DNA of 64,000 bases from Mucilaginibacter dorajii (GTDB lineage Bacteria > Bacteroidota > Bacteroidia > Sphingobacteriales > Sphingobacteriaceae): the NCBI RefSeq assembly GCF_024808255.1, contig NZ_JANTYS010000005.1:124001-188000 (forward strand), written 5' to 3'. Under the pieces are notes generated by a model, which was given only the letters and a program-made list of their open reading frames with translations, was not told the DNA's origin and searched no databases. Positions within the stretch are counted from its first letter, which is position 1, and each line of letters starts with the position of its first letter. The position numbers were made by a program, and so were the translations under genes. Below, in pieces: positions 54,708 through 64,000 of this stretch.

Positions 54708-54739
54708 GTCGTGTTTATATAGTGAGTTTAGTTTGTGTT

Positions 54740-56089
54740 TTATTGAATGCGTCCGTAGGCCTGGTCAAGGTCAACTTTGCTAACCAGCGCGTCATATAAT
54801 CCCTGTATGTATTTATTATCAGCATCTTCAAGCGCTGTTTGGGCTTGTGTTACCTCAATACTTGAGCCTACCCCCTGCTGATATTTAATTTTTGATACCC
54901 TTAAAATTTCCTGGGCAAGTGCCTGGTTGGCCTTTTGATTGTTAAGCGTTTGCAGGCCATTAATAAAATTAACATTAGCCGTTTTAGCCTGAAGACTCAA
55001 TTGATTTTTGAGGTCGTTAAGGTCATTTTGAGACTTCTGAACAGTTATTTTTGATTGCCTAACCTGGTTTAGCCTTTGACCGCCACTAAAAATAGGCACA
55101 TTTAATGATAAGCCTATATAACTTGACGGAAATACAGCGCTATATAAATTACCAAAACTGTTATTTTGATATGAGGCCGTGTAGTTTCCATTGAAATTTA
55201 AAGATGGCAAGTAAGCTGTCTTTTTATTTTTAAGATCAAGCTGATTTAGTTTTACATTGGTTTGTTGTAAATTATACTCAATCCGATTATGGTAAAACGC
55301 AGTATCAACAGCTAAATCACCAGTATTATCTGTAAGATTTATATCCTGTAATTTACTGGTTAACAGCAAATTGTCTTCAATAGGCATACCCATTTGAAAT
55401 TTCAATAACTGGTAATTTAACGCCAACGACCTGATTACGTTTTCGCGTTCGGTTACCAGGTTGTTGTATTGAACTGTAATTCTATCTACGTCAATTTTTT
55501 CAACGAAGCCTTGTTTATTCTGTGCTACTGTTTGATCTACTTGTTGTTTTAGCTGGGCAATATTGGCATCAAGCAATTTAACCTGCTCATTACTTACCAA
55601 AACCTGGTAGTAGGCCTTGGTTACATTTACATTAGCCGTGATTTTTGAGCGGGTATAATTGCGGGTTGATAACTCTTTATAAGTTTTTGAAGCCTGCAAC
55701 CCTACAAAATAGCTACCGTCAAAAAGTTTCTGGGTTACGTTTACACCTAAGTTCGATTGGTATTTAACGCCAAATTTTACAGGTACAAATGTTCCCGGAG
55801 CACCAAAAAACTCGCCTGGTAATAAAGTGGTAGGAATTTTAAGATAATCCTGAATGCCGGCAGAACCGCTTACCTGTGGCAAACCTATACCGGTTGTCTC
55901 TTTAACTTTATATTCCGCGCTTTTAACATCCAGCCCTGAGTTTACTACTGCATTTTGGTGTTCATACGCATAGTTTACGCACTCCTGAATGTTGAAACTA
56001 AAGGTTTGACTATTAGGTGGCGTTTCCTGGGCATAGCTTTTGAAGGCTATGGCACAAAAAACTGTCGCCGTAAAAAGTAAATATTTCAT
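54740..56089 (-). CDS. TolC family outer-membrane channel
   Basis: A 449-residue exported protein. A signal peptide (LLFTATVFCAIAFKSYAQ) precedes two repeated helical hairpins typical of TolC; VTQAQTALEDADNKYIQGLY near the C-terminus and LYDALVSKVDLDQAYG end the second. It forms the exit duct for the RND pump. It lies 86 bases after the TetR gene on the same strand. Confidence 0.92.
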   Translation of the reverse strand: MKYLLFTATVFCAIAFKSYAQETPPNSQTFSFNIQECVNYAYEHQNAVVNSGLDVKSAEYKVKETTGIGLPQVSGSAGIQDYLKIPTTLLPGEFFGAPGTFVPVKFGVKYQSNLGVNVTQKLFDGSYFVGLQASKTYKELSTRNYTRSKITANVNVTKAYYQVLVSNEQVKLLDANIAQLKQQVDQTVAQNKQGFVEKIDVDRITVQYNNLVTERENVIRSLALNYQLLKFQMGMPIEDNLLLTSKLQDINLTDNTGDLAVDTAFYHNRIEYNLQQTNVKLNQLDLKNKKTAYLPSLNFNGNYTASYQNNSFGNLYSAVFPSSYIGLSLNVPIFSGGQRLNQVRQSKITVQKSQNDLNDLKNQLSLQAKTANVNFINGLQTLNNQKANQALAQEILRVSKIKYQQGVGSSIEVTQAQTALEDADNKYIQGLYDALVSKVDLDQAYGRIQ

Positions 56090-56175
56090 TGTATATATAT
56101 GTTGTTGGGTTATTGTTCTGTTTGTTGCTCAAATATCTTTTGCGTTAATGACAGCCGTGTGTCAGCAGTATTAAC

Positions 56176-56796
56176 TTATTCTTCATTTATGTTTCTGTAT
56201 TGGTTTAAAAGCTTATAACCTTTAAGCGTGCAAATACCATAGTTAAAATGATCTAAAAACTGCACCTGAATTTTCCAGGTGTTAAACTCTGCAACCGGGA
56301 AAAGCGAAGTATTAAAACCCAGTTCAACCGTGTTAACCCGCATGCGGGCAATAATTTTTACATCAATCTCCGGTCGAATGTACCCCTGTTTAATCCCTTT
56401 GGTTAAAAGCTCTTCTAACGTACTCACCAATACATCCGATTTAAAGTTTTGAAACTCTTTCCATGCTTCCGGGTGATATTTCTGCATATCATGGATCACA
56501 ATGGGGTTAATGCGGGAAAACATTTCTTCCGAGCATTTAGTCATATTGATCATCTCTTCAATCACGTTGGTTGATCTGCTCATAAATTCGAGCATTTGAT
56601 CTTCATCTTCTTTCAACTTCTTTTTCACCAGGGCTAACACCAACTCATTTTTATCTTTAAAAAACTGGTAAATGGTTTTTTTTGACATGCCCAGGTGTTT
56701 GGCAATATCATCCATGGTGACGCTTTTGATCCCTGCCTGCAAAAACAGATCTTCACCGCCCTGTATTATTCGTTCTAATGTTTGACTTTGACTCAT
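56176..56796 (-). CDS. TetR/AcrR family repressor of the RND operon
   Basis: A 206-residue regulator with the helix-turn-helix SVTMDDIAKHLGMSKKTIYQ near residues 24-43. It is the first gene of the efflux operon, so it likely represses itself and the pump genes. A 17-base palindrome overlaps its start codon and is a natural autoregulatory site. Ligand unknown. Confidence 0.9.
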   Translation of the reverse strand: MSQSQTLERIIQGGEDLFLQAGIKSVTMDDIAKHLGMSKKTIYQFFKDKNELVLALVKKKLKEDEDQMLEFMSRSTNVIEEMINMTKCSEEMFSRINPIVIHDMQKYHPEAWKEFQNFKSDVLVSTLEELLTKGIKQGYIRPEIDVKIIARMRVNTVELGFNTSLFPVAEFNTWKIQVQFLDHFNYGICTLKGYKLLNQYRNINEE

Positions 56797-56812
56797 TGAC
56801 TTTCCGAGTCAA
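56796..56812. promoter_or_regulatory. Candidate operator of the RND-operon TetR
   Basis: TTGACT (56796-56801) and AGTCAA (56807-56812) flank a five-base centre, TTCCG, overlapping the start codon of the regulator. A direct repeat GTTTCCAA near 56841 and 56859 lies further upstream and could be a second site. Confidence 0.55.
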
Positions 56813-56878
56813 AACTAAGGAAACATTTTTTGATTTCAAAGTTTCCAAACGAAATGACGTTTCCAAGACAAAAATGTT

Positions 56879-57074
56879 AGATGTGCAGATTTCAGATGTG
56901 CAGGCGTGCAGATGAAAAAGCATGACTTTGTTTATAATGTGCAGATCTCAGATGTGCAGGTGTGCAGATGAAAAGCATCGTTTTTTATAAATCAATTTTT
57001 CAATTGACTATCGGCCATCCCTAAATTGGACATCGGCCATCAAAAAAATCTGCACATCTGAAATCTGCACATCT
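56879..57074. repeat. Inverted and direct repeats before purB
   Basis: The 25-base arm at 56879-56903 (core GATGTGCAGATTTCAGATG) is the exact reverse complement of 57050-57074. A related direct copy, AATGTGCAGATCTCAGATGTG, begins near 56937. TCGGCCATC also occurs twice between the arms. There is no coding frame. The right arm ends 16 bases before the purB -7 element. Confidence 0.85.
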
Positions 57075-57089
57075 GCACATTCATTTTCC

Positions 57090-57097
57090 TATCTTTG
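57090..57097 (+). promoter_or_regulatory. Candidate purB -7 element
   Basis: TATCTTTG matches TAnnTTTG and lies 17 bases before the purB ATG, implying a very short leader. No -33 TTG is obvious; the repeat arm occupies that position. Confidence 0.45.
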
Positions 57098-57114
57098 CAA
57101 AAAATTATATTTCA

Positions 57115-58461
57115 ATGAACTTTTCTCCTCTTTCAGCAATTTCGCCAATTGATGGCCGTTACCGTAACACCACCGCTGAACTTGCCGACTACTTTTCTGA
57201 ATATGCCCTGATCAAGTACCGCGTATTTGTCGAAATCGAATATTTTATAGCATTGGTTGAATATCCACTGCCTCAGTTACAACAATTTGATGTCAATCTA
57301 ACAGAAAAGTTACGCGATATTTTCAGAAATTTTGATGAAGCGGATGCCCAAAGCATTAAAGAGATAGAGAAAACTACCAATCACGATGTTAAAGCGGTTG
57401 AGTATTTTATTAAAAACGAATTTGATAAAATAGGTGGATTGGATGCTTTTAAAGAGTTCATCCACTTCGGCCTTACTTCACAGGATATCAATAACACAGC
57501 CATACCTTATACTTTTAAGCTGGCTATCAATAATACCTACTACCCTGCTATCAATGACCTGGTTAACACCCTTAAAGGTTATGCTGCCGATTGGGACCAG
57601 GTATCTTTATTGGCACACACGCATGGCCAGCCGGCATCGCCAACACGTTTAGGTAAAGAGATCACCGTGTTTGTTGAGCGTTTGGAAGGTCAATTGGAAA
57701 TATTAAAGTCTGTTAAATATTCGGCAAAATTTGGTGGCGCTACAGGCAACTTTAACGCGCACCACATTGCTTATCCGGAAAAGAATTGGAAAGCTTTCGG
57801 TAATCATTTTGTAAATGATATTTTGGAGTTAAGCCGCTCACAGTTTACCACCCAGATTGAGCATTATGATAATTTTGCAGCGCAATGCGATGCGTTGAAA
57901 AGGATCAACAATATCCTGATCGATCTTGACCGCGATATGTGGACCTACATATCCATGAACTACTTTAAGCAAAAAATTAAAGCAGGCGAAGTAGGTTCAT
58001 CGGCCATGCCACATAAGGTTAACCCTATCGATTTTGAAAACTCGGAAGGTAATTTAGGTATTGCTAATGCTTTATTTGAACACCTGGCAGCCAAATTGCC
58101 TATATCAAGGCTACAGCGCGATTTGACTGATTCAACTGTGCTGCGTAATATCGGCGTTCCGGTGGCGCACACACTGATAGCCATTAAATCGACCATTAAA
58201 GGATTAAACAAACTGCTGCTTAACCAGGACGCCATCACCGCCGACCTGGAAGCCAACTGGCCTGTAGTTGCCGAAGCCATTCAAACCATTTTAAGGCGCG
58301 AAGGCTATCCTAACCCATACGAAGCGTTAAAAGACCTTACCCGCACCAACCAGCAAATTAACGCAGGCACAATAGCCGGGTTTGTAGATACGTTAGATAT
58401 AAGCGATAGTGTTAAAGATGAGTTGAAAAGGATAACGCCTTTGAATTATACAGGAATATAA
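57115..58461 (+). CDS. purB: Adenylosuccinate lyase
   Basis: A 448-residue fumarase/aspartase-superfamily enzyme. SPIDGRYRNTTAELADYFSE marks the E. coli-type PurB N-terminus. The signature GSSAMPHKVNPIDFENSEGN starts at residue 294, with the catalytic serine in its mobile loop. THGQPASPTRLGKE holds the substrate His. It makes AMP from adenylosuccinate and AICAR from SAICAR. It is probably monocistronic and constitutive. Confidence 0.96.
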   Translation: MNFSPLSAISPIDGRYRNTTAELADYFSEYALIKYRVFVEIEYFIALVEYPLPQLQQFDVNLTEKLRDIFRNFDEADAQSIKEIEKTTNHDVKAVEYFIKNEFDKIGGLDAFKEFIHFGLTSQDINNTAIPYTFKLAINNTYYPAINDLVNTLKGYAADWDQVSLLAHTHGQPASPTRLGKEITVFVERLEGQLEILKSVKYSAKFGGATGNFNAHHIAYPEKNWKAFGNHFVNDILELSRSQFTTQIEHYDNFAAQCDALKRINNILIDLDRDMWTYISMNYFKQKIKAGEVGSSAMPHKVNPIDFENSEGNLGIANALFEHLAAKLPISRLQRDLTDSTVLRNIGVPVAHTLIAIKSTIKGLNKLLLNQDAITADLEANWPVVAEAIQTILRREGYPNPYEALKDLTRTNQQINAGTIAGFVDTLDISDSVKDELKRITPLNYTGI

Positions 58462-58550
58462 TTTGAAGATTTGAGAATTTGAAGATTTGAAAATGATAGC
58501 TGCGGTTGGATTTTCAAATTCTCAAATCATCAAATTTTCAAATGATCATT
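58462..58550. repeat. AT-rich inverted repeat after purB
   Basis: The GATTTGAGAATTTGAAGAT word to the left pairs with ATTTTCAAATTCTCAAATC to the right of a short centre. It may serve as a loose terminator of purB; the word type recurs widely in related genomes, to my knowledge. Confidence 0.6.
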
Positions 58551-58581
58551 AAATCATAAAGGTGTCATAACATTTTAACTA

Positions 58582-58613
58582 TTGCTTTTAAATCAAAAAG
58601 GTGATTAAATTTG
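58582..58613 (+). promoter_or_regulatory. Candidate promoter of the Nfu gene
   Basis: A TTG at 58582-58584 lies 21 bases before TAAATTTG (58606-58613), a good Bacteroidota -33/-7 pair. The ATG follows 26 bases later. Confidence 0.5.
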
Positions 58614-58639
58614 TTTAATTAATCTAAATAGAATTTCCG

Positions 58640-59191
58640 ATGAATATCAACGTATATACAGAATCAACGCCAAACCCGGCAACTATGAAATTCATAGTGA
58701 ATAAATTGCTGATTAATGGCAGTGCCGATTTCGCTACAAAAGAAAGTGCCGAAAAATCACCCTTCGCTAAGGAACTATATAAATTCTCTTTTGTAAACGG
58801 CGTTTTCTTTGCCAGCAACTTTGTTACCATCACCAAAACTGATGATAGCGATTGGGCCGATGTTGAGCCAATAATGAAGGAGTTTGTGAAAGGTGCAGTA
58901 GAATCGGAATTGAAGGTCCAATTAGAAGAAACATCTGAAGAAACAAACTTTGAAGGATCCGACACTGAAGTAAAAATTCAGCAGATCTTACATGATTACG
59001 TTCGCCCGGCAGTTGAGCAGGATGGCGGCGCTATCTCTTACCGTTCATTTAACGAAGGTGTGGTAACTGTTGAGCTACGCGGCTCATGCAGCGGTTGCCC
59101 TTCATCAACCATCACGCTTAAAGCCGGTATCGAAAACCTGTTAAAACGTATGGTGCCAGAAGTTACCGAAGTGGTATCCGAAGCATTATAA
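58640..59191 (+). CDS. Nfu-type Fe-S cluster scaffold/carrier
   Basis: A 183-residue protein with an Nfu N-terminal domain (ESTPNPATMKFIVN) and a C-terminal NifU-like domain carrying the cluster ligands Cys150 and Cys153 in GSCSGCPSS. It moves Fe-S clusters to target proteins in the cytoplasm. It is separate from the hscA gene at the window start, 58 kb away. It is not in an operon with its neighbours. Confidence 0.93.
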   Translation: MNINVYTESTPNPATMKFIVNKLLINGSADFATKESAEKSPFAKELYKFSFVNGVFFASNFVTITKTDDSDWADVEPIMKEFVKGAVESELKVQLEETSEETNFEGSDTEVKIQQILHDYVRPAVEQDGGAISYRSFNEGVVTVELRGSCSGCPSSTITLKAGIENLLKRMVPEVTEVVSEAL

Positions 59192-59196
59192 TTGCA

Positions 59197-59368
59197 CACG
59201 AATGGCACGGATTTGATCGAATTTCACGAATTAAATAAAAACACGAATGGCACAAATTTATTCGAATTACACGAATGAATTTGTGCCATTTCAGTTAATA
59301 ACTATTTCGCATAGAATTGTCAATCAAAGGAATTTCGAGCCAATTAGCTGCAATTCGTGAAATTAGTG
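59197..59368. repeat. CACGAATGGCAC-type direct and inverted repeats
   Basis: Units of about 35 bases begin CACGAATGGCACGGATTTG at 59197 and CACGAATGGCACAAATTTA at 59242. Partial inverted copies (AATTTGTGCCATTTCAG near 59279 and CAATTCGTGAAATTAGTG near 59351) follow. They fill the space between the converging Nfu and phosphatase genes. Confidence 0.7.
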
Positions 59369-60160
59369 TTACTTAAAATATTTCTGTATAGCGCTCAGCA
59401 TCTCCCCTGTTATCTTTCCGTTAGTAGCTAACAATTCCCTTGCTTCTAATACCTCACTGCCGCCTTTAAAATTCAAGATTTCGCCGCCTGCTTGTTTTAC
59501 TATAACTATACCTGCAGCTACGTCCCAAGCGTTTAGGTTGTATTCGTAAAAGGAATCGAACCTGCCACAAGCCGTATAAGCTAAATCTACCGCTGCAGAC
59601 CCTATCCTGCGTAAACCGTGACTGGTCTTCATCAGCTCGGTAAACAGTTCAATATAGGCGGCCTGTTTGGTAAAATCATAATACGGGAAACCCGTTGCAA
59701 TTAAACTTGTAGCCACTGTATTATTTTTGCTTACGCTGATTTGCTTACCATTCAGATAGGCCGGTTCATCCTTACAGGCCGAAAAACATTCGTCCTGGTT
59801 TATTTCATAAACAACGCCTAAAACAAGCTCGTCGTATTCTTTAAGTGCTATGCTTACCGAAAACGCGGGTACGCCGTGAATAAAGTTGGTGGTGCCATCT
59901 AATGGATCGATGATCCAGTTATAACGTTCGCCAACAGTTGTGGTCGTTTTTTCTTCGGTAATAAAGCCAGATTCGGGCAGGATTTTTTTTAAGCCCTCTA
60001 CAATGATCCGCTCGGCATTTTTATCAACGTAGGATACCATGTCGTTAAGCCCTTTGTACTCAATCTTATCAGGATCGAATGACCTGCGTTCCTGCCTGAT
60101 AAAGTCGCCGGCCTGTTTGGCAACTTCAATTACCTGGTTGATTATATTTTGGAGTGCCAT
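59369..60160 (-). CDS. Inositol monophosphatase family protein
   Basis: A 263-residue metal-dependent phosphatase. Glu70 in ITEEKTT, Asp85 and Asp88 in DPLDGTTNFIHG and the C-terminal WDVAAGIVIVKQAGG form the metal site. It hydrolyses inositol phosphate or a similar sugar phosphate. The start [10 protein letters not shown] is family-like although it lies 35 bases inside the GtrA gene, so the overlap seems real. Confidence 0.9.
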   Translation of the reverse strand: MALQNIINQVIEVAKQAGDFIRQERRSFDPDKIEYKGLNDMVSYVDKNAERIIVEGLKKILPESGFITEEKTTTTVGERYNWIIDPLDGTTNFIHGVPAFSVSIALKEYDELVLGVVYEINQDECFSACKDEPAYLNGKQISVSKNNTVATSLIATGFPYYDFTKQAAYIELFTELMKTSHGLRRIGSAAVDLAYTACGRFDSFYEYNLNAWDVAAGIVIVKQAGGEILNFKGGSEVLEARELLATNGKITGEMLSAIQKYFK

Positions 60161-60611
60161 GATTTTTTAATGATAGGCTAAATGAAAATGCTTTATGTAT
60201 AAAAAAGCTTGCGAAAAACAAACTTAAAGCCGCGCCGATCCTGGCTATAGGCGGATAAATACCAAATACCTGGATCAGTATTTTGATAACCCCCAAATTT
60301 GCAAAAAAGCCTACAAACGCAACACCGGCAAAACGGAAGAATTGCTTGTAAAACGACGACTTTGATTCGGTAAAAACAAGGTATCGGGTGATCAAAAAAT
60401 TTACCATAACACCCAGCACAAACGAAATTGCTAATGATAAAGTAGAGTTGCGAAAAGTGTATGCCCCTATAAGATAAGTATGCCTGGCAAGCAGGTTATG
60501 GTAAAACAGGTAAAATGCAGATACATCAACCAAAAAGCCGGCACCTGCCGAAAGTACAAACCTGAATACCTGGTTATTCAACAGTTTATTTGCATGACTT
60601 TTATTAGCCAT
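60126..60611 (-). CDS. GtrA family membrane protein
   Basis: A 161-residue protein with four hydrophobic helices. [20 protein letters not shown] and [15 protein letters not shown] match GtrA, which is thought to flip lipid-linked sugars in cell-surface glycan synthesis. It overlaps lgt by eight bases upstream and the phosphatase gene by 35 bases downstream, so the three are coupled. Confidence 0.87.
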   Translation of the reverse strand: MANKSHANKLLNNQVFRFVLSAGAGFLVDVSAFYLFYHNLLARHTYLIGAYTFRNSTLSLAISFVLGVMVNFLITRYLVFTESKSSFYKQFFRFAGVAFVGFFANLGVIKILIQVFGIYPPIARIGAALSLFFASFFIHKAFSFSLSLKNHGTPKYNQPGN

Positions 60612-61770
60612 GCTTTAAAGTAGCGTTTTCTTTATTCCTCATTCCGTTGATGATCAATGCAGCACCACCTACTACCATGATCAACGAGATCATTTCGGCC
60701 TGAGTAAAGCGAATGCCGGCTACATTATACTTGGTATTAACGCGGATCAGTTCGATAAAAAAACGTTCAACGCCGGCCAGTATCATGTAAACACCAAACA
60801 AAACGCCCGATGATTTAAAAACGTGCCTTAGCTTCCACAATAAAAAGAAAAGTAATAAACATATTACACACTCATAAAATGAGGTAGGATAAACAGGAGT
60901 TTGCAACTCATGACAAAACTTACCAATACAATTGGACATCGGTACACCTTCGTCATTTACATTGTGTGGGAATTTAAACGACCACATCCAATCTGGTGCC
61001 CAGCTTAACCAGCCCGGTTTAGGTGCTAAATTAGGTACCCCCCAATCACCATCGCCAGACATCTGGCAACCTACCCTGCCTAAAGCGTAAGATAGCATCA
61101 TGCCAGGCCCGCCAATATCAAGCATATCCAGCGGTTTAATACCATGTTTATGTGCAATATAAAGCACCGCGGCACCACCGCAAATCAAACCGCCATAAAA
61201 CGTTAAACCGCTAAAACCAACCAACATGCCCACAGGATCTTTCATAAACTGATCCCAGTTTTCAAGACCGTTAAATAATTTAGCACCTGCAAAACCAAAT
61301 ACAGCTGCCCAAAGTAAAATACTGCCCATTAATTCGGCCGGATGAGCATCTACTTCTTTTGTTTCGGGCTTGGGTAATTTATGTTTTTCGCTTTCGTAAT
61401 AAGCCCAGTAAGCAAAAGCTGCTGCGCCTATGATCCCACCAATCCAGTTGCCGCGTGTGGACAAAAGGAAGCCCTGGGTATCCTCTAAAAGTTCGTGGTA
61501 ATTAAGTATACAATCTACTATTTTATAGCCCAAAACAAAGCCAAAAATGCCATTGCCGACCAATTCTGTGGTACTTGCAGGGGCACCAATAGTAACCGTT
61601 TTTTTAAAGGTATGAATGATCCCTAACTGCTCTTTTCGTTTAAATTCCTGCGTAAAAGCCCAATAAGCCGCAACAAAAGCTATTGCCACAAAAAAACCGA
61701 AAGTTTGTATAGGCAAAGGTAAATTGAAGCCAAAAAGATATTGCAGAAGCGATGTTAAAGTAGGGAACAT
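60604..61770 (-). CDS. lgt: Prolipoprotein diacylglyceryl transferase
   Basis: A 388-residue membrane enzyme with about seven helices. [11 protein letters not shown], the [14 protein letters not shown] loop and YPTSFYECV are Lgt signatures. It adds diacylglycerol to the lipobox cysteine of lipoproteins. It is about 90 residues longer than the E. coli enzyme, mainly through an N-terminal and mid-protein extension, as I would expect for this phylum. It follows mtaB by 29 bases. Confidence 0.92.
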   Translation of the reverse strand: MFPTLTSLLQYLFGFNLPLPIQTFGFFVAIAFVAAYWAFTQEFKRKEQLGIIHTFKKTVTIGAPASTTELVGNGIFGFVLGYKIVDCILNYHELLEDTQGFLLSTRGNWIGGIIGAAAFAYWAYYESEKHKLPKPETKEVDAHPAELMGSILLWAAVFGFAGAKLFNGLENWDQFMKDPVGMLVGFSGLTFYGGLICGGAAVLYIAHKHGIKPLDMLDIGGPGMMLSYALGRVGCQMSGDGDWGVPNLAPKPGWLSWAPDWMWSFKFPHNVNDEGVPMSNCIGKFCHELQTPVYPTSFYECVICLLLFFLLWKLRHVFKSSGVLFGVYMILAGVERFFIELIRVNTKYNVAGIRFTQAEMISLIMVVGGAALIINGMRNKENATLKHG

Positions 61771-61799
61771 AGGTGTTATTTTGAAGCGAATATAGTGTT

Positions 61800-63119
61800 T
61801 TAATGCACTAATATTTCCTGGCTTTCTGTTATTTCGACGTCACCATCAGGTGAAATATTTGTTAAGTGAACCATTTTCAGCTCATTAACCAATACCGGAT
61901 CATATTTAGCTTTTACCTTCACATAGTTGCGGGTAAAGCCGTGCATGTAGCCCTCTTTGATATCGCCCTCAAATAAAACCTCTTCGGTTTTATTAAGCTG
62001 GGATTCATAAAAGGCCCTGCGTTTTTTTTCAGATAAAATATGCAGCATTTTGCTCCTATCGGCCCGCATTGAACCGGGCACAGTACCTTTCATTTCGGCT
62101 GCCAATGTATTCTCCCTTTCAGAGTAGGTAAATACGTGCAGGTATGATATATTAAGATCATTAAGGAAATTGTAGGTATCGATAAAATCTTCCCTGGTTT
62201 CGCCGGGGAAACCTACAATAACATCAACTCCTATACAGCAATCGGGCATTAACTCCTTTATTTTGGCAACACGGTTTACATACAGGTCGCGCTTGTAGCG
62301 GCGGCGCATTAAACCAAGGATCTTATCAGACCCTGATTGCAGCGGTATATGAAAATGCGGTACAAAGCGTTTTGATGTGGCTACAAAGGCTATGATCTCG
62401 TCGGTAAGCAGGTTTGGCTCGATGGATGAGATCCTGATACGGTCAATTCCTTCTACTTCATCAAGGGCTTTCACCAGGTCGAAAAACTTATCCTCGCGGT
62501 TACCGTTGCGGATCCCGAAATCACCCAGATTAACACCTGTCAATACTATTTCTTTAACTCCCGAAGCACTAATCTGTTTGGCTTGCTCAATAACGTTTTC
62601 AATGGTATCGCTTCTGCTTGCACCACGTGCCAATGGGATGGTACAAAAGGTGCAGGAGTAATCGCAACCATCCTGAACTTTCAGGAACGTGCGGGTCCTG
62701 TCGCCAAAAGAATAAGCAGGCACAAATTGATTGGCCTCGCTCACCGGCTGGTTGTAAACAACAGCTTTAGGCTTTTTGGTCAAATCGGTAATGTGGTCAA
62801 TGATCTGAAATTTTTCGGCGGCGCCTAAAACCATGTCAACGCCGGGTATTTCGGCAATTTCCTGTGGCTTTAGCTGGGCGTAGCAACCAACAATGGTTAC
62901 GTAAGCATTCGGGGAGATCTTGAGTGCCTCCTTAACTATCTTTTTACACTTTTTGTCGGCATTTTCGGTAACCGAACAGGTGTTGATCACAAAAACATCC
63001 GGGGTATTGGAAAACTCTACCGTATCATAACCAGCCTGGCTAAACAGCCTGCCGATGGATGATGTTTCGGAGTAATTGAGTTTACAACCTAAAGTATAAA
63101 AAGCGACTTTCTTATTCAT
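61800..63119 (-). CDS. mtaB: tRNA (N6-threonylcarbamoyladenosine37-C2)-methylthiotransferase
   Basis: A 439-residue radical-SAM methylthiotransferase. The N-terminal domain has Cys12, Cys48 and Cys79 for the auxiliary cluster. The radical-SAM motif is GCDYSCTFC with Cys152, Cys156 and Cys159, and [17 protein letters not shown] follows. A C-terminal TRAM domain ends the protein. It makes ms2t6A in tRNAs reading ANN codons. It is the first gene of mtaB-lgt-gtrA-phosphatase. Confidence 0.94.
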   Translation of the reverse strand: MNKKVAFYTLGCKLNYSETSSIGRLFSQAGYDTVEFSNTPDVFVINTCSVTENADKKCKKIVKEALKISPNAYVTIVGCYAQLKPQEIAEIPGVDMVLGAAEKFQIIDHITDLTKKPKAVVYNQPVSEANQFVPAYSFGDRTRTFLKVQDGCDYSCTFCTIPLARGASRSDTIENVIEQAKQISASGVKEIVLTGVNLGDFGIRNGNREDKFFDLVKALDEVEGIDRIRISSIEPNLLTDEIIAFVATSKRFVPHFHIPLQSGSDKILGLMRRRYKRDLYVNRVAKIKELMPDCCIGVDVIVGFPGETREDFIDTYNFLNDLNISYLHVFTYSERENTLAAEMKGTVPGSMRADRSKMLHILSEKKRRAFYESQLNKTEEVLFEGDIKEGYMHGFTRNYVKVKAKYDPVLVNELKMVHLTNISPDGDVEITESQEILVH

Positions 63120-63248
63120 TGCAAGGGCGCAAAGATAAGCAATTATTGAATTACTGAATTATAGAGTTATTGATTTTGACAATCTGTTAATTATTAAGCG
63201 GTTGAAACGTTATATTTACTAAACACTAATCGCCTTAAAATTTACCGT

Positions 63249-64000
63249 ATGAAACCCCAACACGAGCTAATTCGCGAACAGCAAAAACTATCATGGGATA
63301 AGTTTTCACCAGGATGGAAAAAGTGGGACCAATTTAACATGGCGTTTTTGCGACCGATGGGCGAAGCTATTATTGCCGGTTTGCATATTAAAAGTGATGA
63401 TGAAGTATTAGACATCGCGGCGGGAACCGGTGAACCCGGATTGACCATTGCCGCCCTTGCTCCTGATGGACAAGTAACCGGCACCGATCTTTCTGACAAC
63501 ATGCTTAGCGTGGCCCGGTCAAACGCCGAGGCTAAAGGGATCAAGAACTACCAAACCGTAGCAGCGGATGTTTGCGAATTACCTTTTAGGGATAACTATT
63601 TTGATGCGATCAGCTGCCGGATGGGTTTTATGTTTTTCCCGGATATGGATCTGGCAGCCAAAGAAATGCGCCGGGTATTAAAACCAGGGGGCAGAATAGC
63701 CACCTCGGTATGGAGCGGCCCCGAACTGAATAACTGGGTAACTACCATTATGAGCGTTATTCAGAAACACATTGAAATGCCGCCACCGGTTGCAGGGGCA
63801 CCCGGAATGTTCAGATGCGGCAAGCCCGGCCTGATGAAGGAAGTATTTACGCGGGCTGGATTTAATAACATTAAGGAACAGGAAATAAAAGGAAGCGTAG
63901 ATTATAAAAGCTTTGACCAATACTGGGAGATCATGTTAGATGTGGGCGCACCAATTGTAGCTGCCCTGTCAAAAGCCGATGACGAAACAAAAGAAATTAT
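63249..64000 (+). CDS. Class I SAM-dependent methyltransferase, N-terminal part
   Basis: The gene starts at ATG 63249 and is open to the right edge (250 codons seen). The SAM-binding motif I VLDIAAGTGEPGL is at about residues 51-63, and VTGTDLSDNML supplies the acidic motif II. PFRDNYFDAISCRMGFMF and RRVLKPGGRIA are the later motifs. It resembles UbiE/MenG-type methyltransferases, but the substrate is unknown. It diverges from mtaB. Confidence 0.85.
   Translation, partial: MKPQHELIREQQKLSWDKFSPGWKKWDQFNMAFLRPMGEAIIAGLHIKSDDEVLDIAAGTGEPGLTIAALAPDGQVTGTDLSDNMLSVARSNAEAKGIKNYQTVAADVCELPFRDNYFDAISCRMGFMFFPDMDLAAKEMRRVLKPGGRIATSVWSGPELNNWVTTIMSVIQKHIEMPPPVAGAPGMFRCGKPGLMKEVFTRAGFNNIKEQEIKGSVDYKSFDQYWEIMLDVGAPIVAALSKADDETKEI

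Noticed and set aside
56879..57074. CRISPR-like direct repeats before purB
   Set aside because: Only two or three units of unequal spacing, mostly inverted, with no cas genes and no spacer pattern.
63242..63544. 100-codon minus-strand frame near the right edge
   Set aside because: It is antisense to the partial methyltransferase, whose SAM-binding motifs are clear on the plus strand.

Overview
The window looks like chromosomal DNA of a Bacteroidota bacterium of the family Sphingobacteriaceae, most like Mucilaginibacter or a close relative. The grounds are protein character, several genes with TAnnTTTG-like -7 promoter elements and little Shine-Dalgarno signal, and intergenic regions full of small palindromic repeats. 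No rRNA, tRNA, CRISPR array, phage gene or transposase gene was seen. About 50 protein genes fill the window, most on the minus strand.

Layout. 1-8.4 kb: a partial hscA (Fe-S chaperone), a UMF1-type transporter, an SDR oxidoreductase, a secreted HEVGH protein, a DUF6886 protein, a secreted S9 peptidase, a DinB-like protein and a small orphan. 8.5-20.2 kb: a sugar-acid and pentose locus. A xylose unit (xylB-xylA-sodium/sugar symporter) is followed by a hexuronate unit (uxuA-uxaC-kdgK-kdgA-MFS transporter). A LacI-type regulator diverges from xylB and a perfect palindromic operator lies between them. Fructuronate reductase, needed between UxaC and UxuA, is not in the locus. 20.5-28.9 kb: a DUF4251 protein, a compact ethanolamine set (eat-eutB-eutC), a Tat-exported sugar isomerase-like protein flanked by mirrored nested repeats, and a GH63-type glucosidase.

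29.3-32.1 kb: an M19 dipeptidase, a D-threonine-aldolase-like PLP enzyme and a RidA protein, suggesting D-amino-acid or dipeptide turnover. 32.2-36.7 kb: a four-gene unit with two predicted outer-membrane barrels, a vanadium-haloperoxidase/PAP2-type lipoprotein and an internally duplicated DoxX-like membrane protein. This is the least familiar set in the window. 38.1-39.7 kb: a split YeeE/YedE sulfur transporter with a TlpA thioredoxin. 40.4-47.0 kb: glgX-treZ-treY with overlapping ends, which debranch glycogen and convert it to trehalose. 47-49.7 kb: a TetR regulator, an MscS channel and a DUF4126 protein. 50.1-56.8 kb: a TetR-controlled RND efflux operon. 57.1-64.0 kb: housekeeping genes (purB, Nfu, an inositol-phosphatase-like protein, GtrA, lgt, mtaB) and a partial methyltransferase.

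The most unusual DNA is non-coding. Two roughly 225-bp transposase-free elements sit inside the hairpin loops of another palindromic repeat, in mirror orientation on either side of one gene. A 120-bp sequence that aligns without gaps occurs twice, 20 kb apart. All family assignments were made by reading the sequence, and no database search was run.
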